Shown here: positions 57,656 through 64,000 of the stretch, piece by piece
How positions within the stretch are numbered: the first letter of the stretch is position 1
Layout of the letters: every line of letters begins with the position of its first letter
NCBI GenBank assembly: GCA_009760855.2
Contig: WPIO01000027.1
Coordinates: forward strand, 718,501-782,500
Direction of reading: 5' to 3'
DNA: 64,000 bases
Source: Cristatella mucedo
Taxonomy: Eukaryota > Bryozoa > Phylactolaemata > Cristatellidae
Notes under the pieces: generated by a model
What the model saw: only the letters and a program-made list of their open reading frames with translations
The model's database searches: none
What the model was told of the DNA's origin: nothing
Program-made: the position numbers and the translations under genes

Positions 57656-60219
57656 GTGTTCCAGGTTGACCTACTATTTTTCATGCCAGAGCACTTGCAC
57701 ATTGTCATTAGACGGCCTCCAATGGCTAGGCCTGCTCAGCATTTTGGACTAAAATACAGCTACGATTTCAACAACACGCATAGATCAACTCTGGATTTGA
57801 TCTACAATATAGAAACCAGCGTCCGAGTTTAACCACCAAACACTATGCTATTGCACTGGATGCATGATAATGCTATGACAACGTATTGCCCGGGCCATAA
57901 GTGCCCATAGCATTAAAGTTGGCAGCCCAATGTTAAGGAATATTAGGGGGTAAACCTGAAATACTTCTGTAATATGGAATTGAAACCGTAATTGTGCAAT
58001 GCCAACTGTAAACATGGCCCATTTGAAGCTGTACCTTGAGAACCGGCATGCCAAATCAGACTAGATTTGTTGGGTAATTCTGGACCACGGTTATCGAAAG
58101 TGTGGACTCAAAACCGCAGCTATACGGCATTTCTTGTAAAACTGGGTCTGTATCGCAGTTGGAATATGTTGAGATACTGGCTGTCCCGGACCATTGAATG
58201 CCAAAACATAAGGCCTCGCCAGCCCAATTGCATTAAATTTGGTGCATAAGCCAGCAATACCATTCTGAATCATTGTAAATCGAATTCGCACTTGTCTGCC
58301 GTTTATCGTGGAAATAGCCGGTGTATCGCTGCATGTTTCAATGTGATGCAGGGCATGACAGAGTAGAGCAGCTATTCGTGGAAGCCACGCTCTACTGTCA
58401 TGTTGGAGGTCGCCGTCCCCCAGCACCTAGTAATTACTAATATTCCGGCACAACCACATCCTCACATCTAGGAAACTAATGTCGTAGTTGTGACTATAGC
58501 AGGTTGGCTGTGGATACTGTTGTTTGCATGAGGCTGGATTATGCTTCCACATCGCCGGCTAGCATTATGCACCTTTTCAGCTTTTCATATTAAAGTCACA
58601 GACTGTCGTATACATGCTGATTATATAGCCTGGAGGAGGATGGATTCCAATGTTTATTATTGGTGCAATCTTAATCGAGATCCTATGGTTACAATTGTGT
58701 TATTGTTTGCTTGCTCTAAAACATAGCTTCACCGGTGCACTACAGCTTATCATCCAAGTAAGATAAGGTTCTGCTTGCTGATGTTCAGAGGATTTTTTAT
58801 TGCTTTTATATTTGAAACAGAAACCGTGAAGATGTATTGTGCATAAAAGTCGCAGTTAGTGCAAAACATAGGTTATTCCTACGAGGGCTCAGATTGCCTG
58901 GCAAGCACCACCATGTCCTTCATCCACTTCAGCTGCCACCGTCCAGAAACATTTCACTATATCTACAGTGGCTATAAGAGGGCACCAGATCATTTTGCAA
59001 TGCCAGTTACAGTTTTGAGGCTCTCATAAACCACTTTCACAAGATTTTGCCGCATATAACAAAGGAACGAGAACAAACTGAAGTAAACCACTAATAAAAA
59101 TCTAGAAAAAAATTGGCAGGCATATTTTGTCCATCAATTAGACAATGGAATATGCCGTTTTCAAGAAACTTACTAAGGATCATTCTTTTTATTTTCGTGA
59201 GTGCACGTGCTCTGACAATGGCTGATTCTGCTGAGGTCAAATGCCTGCATACCTAACGGGAGCAGTAATGGTGGAACAAGCTTTTTATTCTTGTACCTGC
59301 TGTCTCATCCACCCTCTGATTTGACCAATTTTGGCTGTCGCGGTATTCCTACATGCAGACACTACATCCCTGAAATGAAGATCCTGTCTGCATGTAATTA
59401 ATTACTTACTCGGTGCTTCTCTTTCCCCTGGCTCCCTACATTGCCCGCTCCCTCAACTAATGAGGCGAATTGCGAGTGTCACATTTGCATAGCCGAGACC
59501 AGGTGGTCCTGCATCCACCTGCTAACTTGCATGGAGATTGAGGGCAACAGGTTTGCAGGAAACTCTTATAGTACTCCTCCAGTTGCGCTTCGTTGCTGCT
59601 GTTCAATTATTAGTCAGGCTGTGAGCACACAGAATCAGCCGAGACCCAATGTGGATCTTTGATTATCGAGGCGGTCATCCCAAACAACCTGAGTGACTTG
59701 CACATGGCCCTTAAAAATCATGAACGGCTTGCCTCTATAGCTGCGCTGGATCTAGCTGGACCTTATTTCCAGTTGATGGGAATATCTCTGGGTCGTTTAA
59801 CAGTAGTAAAATGCTCGAAATTCCCAACCCAATTATTGTGCTCCTAGTCCTGCCTCAAGCAAACTTATATTTCTGCTATGAACTGGTGATCACAGCAAAG
59901 GCTCATGGACCGCTTACCATATGCTGGCTAATAAATCAATTCAATCATTTCATCTGTAATTTTACTTGTGTTGGGTCTTACCCTAAGCTAGAAGGTCTGG
60001 CCCTTCAACACAGATCGTAGGTTCAATTTCTGCTGAAATTTTGCTTATAGAACCACTGGTAATAGTAATGAATGCGTGTCTGCCATCATATAGTGGAGGC
60101 TGCTGAATCGGAAAAAGAATTTATCTTAGTTTGATTATCTTGCCTTTGAAAACTAGAGCGCGATTCAAAGAGGCTACTCATCTGAAACCCTGATTCGTTC
60201 AAATTTGACACTACCCTGC
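57656..60219. other. Single-copy sequence, no gene supported
   Basis: The stretch 57880-58260 has two loosely inverted passages (GGGCCATAAGTGCCC and GGTGCATAAGCCAGC contexts) that may be a decayed repeat. The stretch 59430-59660 has a Cys-containing frame (CECHICIAETRWSC), but no domain can be named. Confidence 0.35.
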
Positions 60220-60495
60220 TTGTCCTCGAGTAGCTCTCATGATCAGCTGATCGAGCTATTGTCGGAGATGTTCGATAATGTTCTTAGTGAAGAGTTTTTC
60301 AAGTGCCTTAGTCTCACCCCTGACTATCATAAGAAAGCTATCGTTGACATCAATATGTGTGCTGACTACAAGCGACCTTAGGGAACGAAATGGATAGCTA
60401 CTCTGCCGACTGTAACCGAAATCCTCAGCTGGCTACTTCAGGGAAAGTATTTGTCCGCTCTGCACTCCAGTCACTGGGTACAAAAATATAGAGGT
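60220..60495 (+). pseudogene. Decayed Ty3/Gypsy RT fragment
   Basis: One frame reads DQLIELLSEMFDNVLSEEF, then a gap, then INMCADYKRP, a stop, and TVTEILSWLLQGKYLSALHS. These correspond to the start of Ty3/Gypsy RT (LLxxFxDVLS), the VDYRxLN block and the KYFSxLDL block. About 40 residues between the first two pieces are missing. It lies alone, with no LTR seen nearby. Confidence 0.65.
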
Positions 60496-62188
60496 GGCAG
60501 GGTGACATCGGGATAATATGTTTATTAGGGTGCTTTATGTAGGATATACGATAATAGTATCAAATAAATTGCATGCTAAGAGGTTGTCTTGGAGCTGCCA
60601 GAGGGTATTGATCGAGTCCGAGCGATTTTTAGATTGAGATGTAGTGCTGGTACATTAAGACGAATTTATTTGCTTCCGTGATAGTGGAAAGAACACATCA
60701 TGGAATTTAAATGTGTTTTTAGATTTGTTCGGATCATCTTTGCTCAAAGTTCTGCACAAAAGTGTGGGTTTGCAGTGTATCATCCAGTTATTCGGCTTTA
60801 TTATTTATTTCTGTGGCTTATGTTCGACCGGCACTTCAAAAGGTCGGCTTCAGTCGTAGGCCTAGCCACCCAAAGACAGTGAGGACCTGCTCTCTCAGTC
60901 TTTAATACTGTTTGGGACCGAGCGAAAGGTTATCCGCAAGTAGGCTTCAGTATAAGCTGTCTTTAACGACCAGGTGATGGATAGAAAATTGTTTGGTGAC
61001 TACGCATTTGCGTGCCCAAAGGCTCAGCAAGTATGCATTTATGACCCAGCACAAGGGCAATGAAGACTAATGTTGCCACGAAAGCCAACTTTTCTTTGAA
61101 AGGCCAATTTTCCTTTGATAGTCTTACAATTGTTTGGCTTACTGTAGTCTTTTACAGCGGAATATTTTTGCTAAGGCCCAAGGACTAGACACTGGACTAG
61201 CCACTGCTTCATTGGTAACTACTGAAGTGACACCCTTAAGTTAAGAAATCTGGTACAGGTTAGCCTTGCGTCGGGCCATCCAAGCTCCGAACGAAGCACT
61301 TTTGAAATGCGAGAATGAGATTCTCATTGGCTCTGAAAAAGGATGCTCACCCAGTTAATTGTGCAGTCAGTGCCACGATGCTGTATCTTGGCGGCTTCCC
61401 GAAGCTTCAAACTGATGAATAGAGTAAAAAGTGCAATCGACCATCACACTGTCACCTGAAAAGAGGAGTTGTATGTTGCAATCTACGTCTTGGAGGATGT
61501 TTGAGTTTTCGTAGGAGAGAAAACCAAAATTATTAAGACCTATTGACATTTTAAACACATTTCGCGAATATCAACCTGAAGAATTCTAGCCTTAAAAAAA
61601 TAAGGAAGACATCTAACCTACTTATGTTTGGTCTGCACCTGCCCAGGATCGCATGCGACTGGTCTTTTGCCAGAATAAATTATAAACAGAATCCGGCCTA
61701 TATTTTGAGTGTCATATGTTGGAATCGTAGGGAATAAGCTTTGCCAGAGCCCCCGAAAATCTCGTGTGTAGCTGACCCCAAGGGCATTTCAGCATTACTT
61801 CAAATTCAACTTATTTGATTATATTTATTTATATTATATTATGTTTGTATTCTACTATTTTTTATTCTAGTAAGGTGAGAAAGTTTGTTTAACAAATTGG
61901 CACGATGAAGGCGCTTTTAAAGCAGCAATAAGTCTTCTTATTGATACCTTCTCAAACTAAAATAAAGAATAGGTGACTTATCGAATCTAATAGTTTAATA
62001 AAAATGGTTATGTTCTCCATTTACTCGAGACAGCTGAGCAGGCGAATGGAGCTTCAGCAAATAGAGAGTATAAGGAAAGCTGAACATTAGAACTCACATA
62101 CTATGTTCACCTGTAAGCATGAGACAGGAAATGCTGTGCAGGTTATTCCAAAAAATGAGGACATTTAACTGGAGCTACACACAAGCCT
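60496..62188. other. No gene or element recognised
   Basis: Short frames only, and no match to the unit blocks. The stretch 61800-61860 is AT-rich. Confidence 0.35.
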
Positions 62189-62275
62189 TATAATAATAAT
62201 AATGCACTTGAAAAGTGCCCTCAGAGAGCTCAGTCTCTTTCTAGGCGCTTCGCATTTGCTGCAAAGGGAATCGAC
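62189..62275 (-). mobile_element. 5'-truncated LINE 3' tail
   Basis: TAATAATAATAATGCACTTG, then AAAAGTGCCCTCAGAGAGC and CTCTTTCTAGGCGCTTCGC. Same family and orientation as 55885-55985. Confidence 0.82.
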
Positions 62276-64000
62276 TCATTAGAAGTTGGTGCCCAGAGCA
62301 TGCCTGGAAACATTGATTCAATATTCACATCTTTCATGACCCAGATAAACATGCTACACAGCTGACCGGTCTTATTTCTGCTGAAGAGAAATATTCACGT
62401 CAATACCGAATTATTGGATAAACAGCTCTGCTAGTTTCCTATTTAGTTTTGGTGTTATAAGGAGCCGGATTACTGGGGTTTAGGAGTGCGAATAGTTATC
62501 TGCTTTTATTTAGCATGCTTGCGGTATGGTTACCTGTAAGATGTGCAAACTGCGGTGGATTCAACGCTACGAACGTCAAGGATAACGAGCAATCAACGCT
62601 ATCAACACCCGGATTGGCTTATAAGATATTTGGATTACCAACCTGATTCCGAGTTACAAAAATAGATCGCTAGCTTTTAGGAGCTTCACAGCCAGCCGGG
62701 TAAAAAAACTGCTTTTGAAATGCTGGCTTGTCATAGGTTTCCAAAACGAACACTAAGCCAGATAAATGCATACCAATCTATTTGATCCCTAAATTTATCA
62801 TTGGAAAGACTAACAGGATGCCGTTACACTAAAATGTTTACGTATGAAGAGGGTTCGATCTCTGCAAGGTTCGACAAAATCCCACTTCCCATCAGGATGG
62901 GAGGGAACCATGGAGACAAAATACTAACCGAATTAATTGGCAAAATCTTAGAAGTGCGAACGCTAGCTGTCAAAGTCACCTGAGCTAGCCACTCGTTCTG
63001 ACTGAGCGATAAAGCGTTTGTTTGAAAAAAGAACTGCTGAAAGAAATTGCACGGAAGAGCCCACAAACTCTAGTCTCGTCTTATTTAGTTTTACAAAGTT
63101 CAAACAATTTGGTTGGGTTCTCAAATTTGTGTGGCGTTTCTGTGTAAGTTGTCTTTTTGGTGTTAGGTTGCCACGTATGGGATTTCTGATGTTAGGTTTG
63201 ACTGGATGCAGTGTTAATCTTCCTTTCCTTTATAGCTCATCCATTCATTTTATTCTAGCATTTTGACATAGTCAAAATTTACAGTTTTCCTATTTTTAAA
63301 ATGTTAGGATCGTGTCGGGCTCGGAGGCATTTAAAATTTCTCCACCATGCACCTTCGGTGGAAATTTACCCTCCGTTTGACAAAGGACCAGGTTTATGAA
63401 CCAAGTCCAAGAACTGATCAGATTCTAAACTCGAAACTCCACTTTATGTTATTCCAATGGTTACACATTTACCTGTCGATGCGCCTCGATCTAATATGCA
63501 TTGAATCCTCCCAGTAGCATTTTTATATTGTTTAAAAATGTCCATGCTACGTTTGCTGGTAAACTAACTGCCTATCAGTCGTTGAGGAACTACGGCCCGT
63601 CTGTGTTTGGACTCCTACTAACGGCATTAGGCATCGTAGGCATTTGTATAGCGTATGCATGTCACACTTCTGCTGTGACAATAGTGAGATGAAACTCTAA
63701 ATGGCTTAAGGCTATGGTCTTGACTGGGAAGTAACTGTACACTGGTCTTTATCATCTAGGCTCTGACCATGATTGCTCATCTCCTTGAGCCAGCTACAGT
63801 TGAAGATACCACTTAGTAGATGCAGCCATGGAGAATTTCTCTGCTCTGCAAACCTCTGCATTGCTTGTGCCATTAGAGACACACCTCCGGCTGTCCGGCT
63901 GGTGCTCATACTTGTCTCAGGCGGCATACTTGATTTTCACTTGGGCTTGCTTACAGCAGCTGGCCTCCAGTAGTTGGAGTTGTTTGATCTTCTGCTTTCA
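62276..64000. other. No supported gene; one possible membrane exon
   Basis: The frame at 63501-63692 (plus) contains a hydrophobic run VFGLLLTALGIVGICIAY near 63604-63657 that could be a transmembrane segment of an exon. No splice partners are visible. The rest shows nothing I can name. Confidence 0.25.

Noticed and set aside
63830-63900. LDL-receptor class A-like Cys pattern (CSHGEFLCSANLCIAC)
   Set aside because: The acidic calcium-binding end is missing and no repeat partner is present.
1-64000. CRISPR array or prokaryotic operon
   Set aside because: No regularly spaced short repeats with spacers. Introns, SINEs and LINEs show the DNA is eukaryotic.

Overview
This is non-coding-rich nuclear DNA from an invertebrate animal. 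It shows GT-AG introns, an L2/CR1-type LINE, Ty3/Gypsy LTR elements, a tRNA-derived SINE family and many GA, GT and AT microsatellites, and no bacterial-type gene. I cannot name the species from sequence alone. Almost everything from 1 to about 54.8 kb is built from copies of one ancestral unit of roughly 13 kb. The unit carries a small secreted ML-domain (NPC2/MD-2-like) lipid-binding gene. Units from 0 to about 13.2 kb (C1, C2) are inverted relative to those from about 13.26 to 54.76 kb (a partial unit D, then A and B in tandem).

Four gene copies can be read. Copy B (minus strand, 42240-45225) looks intact: four exons with matching splice phases, a signal peptide, a full-length 148-residue product, a TATATATA box and an ATTAAA poly(A) signal. 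The other three are dead. C1 (plus strand, 2971-5018) lost exon 1, half of exon 2 and exon 3, with an L2/CR1 LINE next to the break. C2 (plus strand, 10705-13200) has exon 1 split by about 2.1 kb that includes a minus-strand LINE, and a stop in exon 2. Copy A (minus strand, 32.1 kb to 20.1 kb) has lost its start codon and TATA box, carries stops and frameshifts, and has a 9.1-kb LTR retrotransposon inserted three bases into exon 4. The empty site for that element is preserved in B and C1.

The LTR element (20155-29273) is bounded by a CTTC target duplication. It contains gag, protease, RT, RNase H and integrase remnants, all broken. Its integrase is interrupted by a tRNA-derived SINE with a 10-bp target duplication, and further on by the 3' half of a second Ty3/Gypsy element (26125-28066, with its own 137-bp 3' LTR).

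Unit B carries a distinct rearrangement. A 511-bp segment of NPC2 intron 3 (42894-43404) was copied at the same length to 47941-48451 and lies between two nearly identical 198-bp direct repeats, which suggests template switching. Intron 3 also holds a conserved open reading block on the opposite strand, and a roughly 100-bp exon-like module recurs about ten times in the units.

From 54.76 kb to the end the sequence is mostly single-copy. It holds LINE 3' tails, an AT microsatellite, a decayed Ty3/Gypsy RT fragment at 60.2 kb and no gene I can support.
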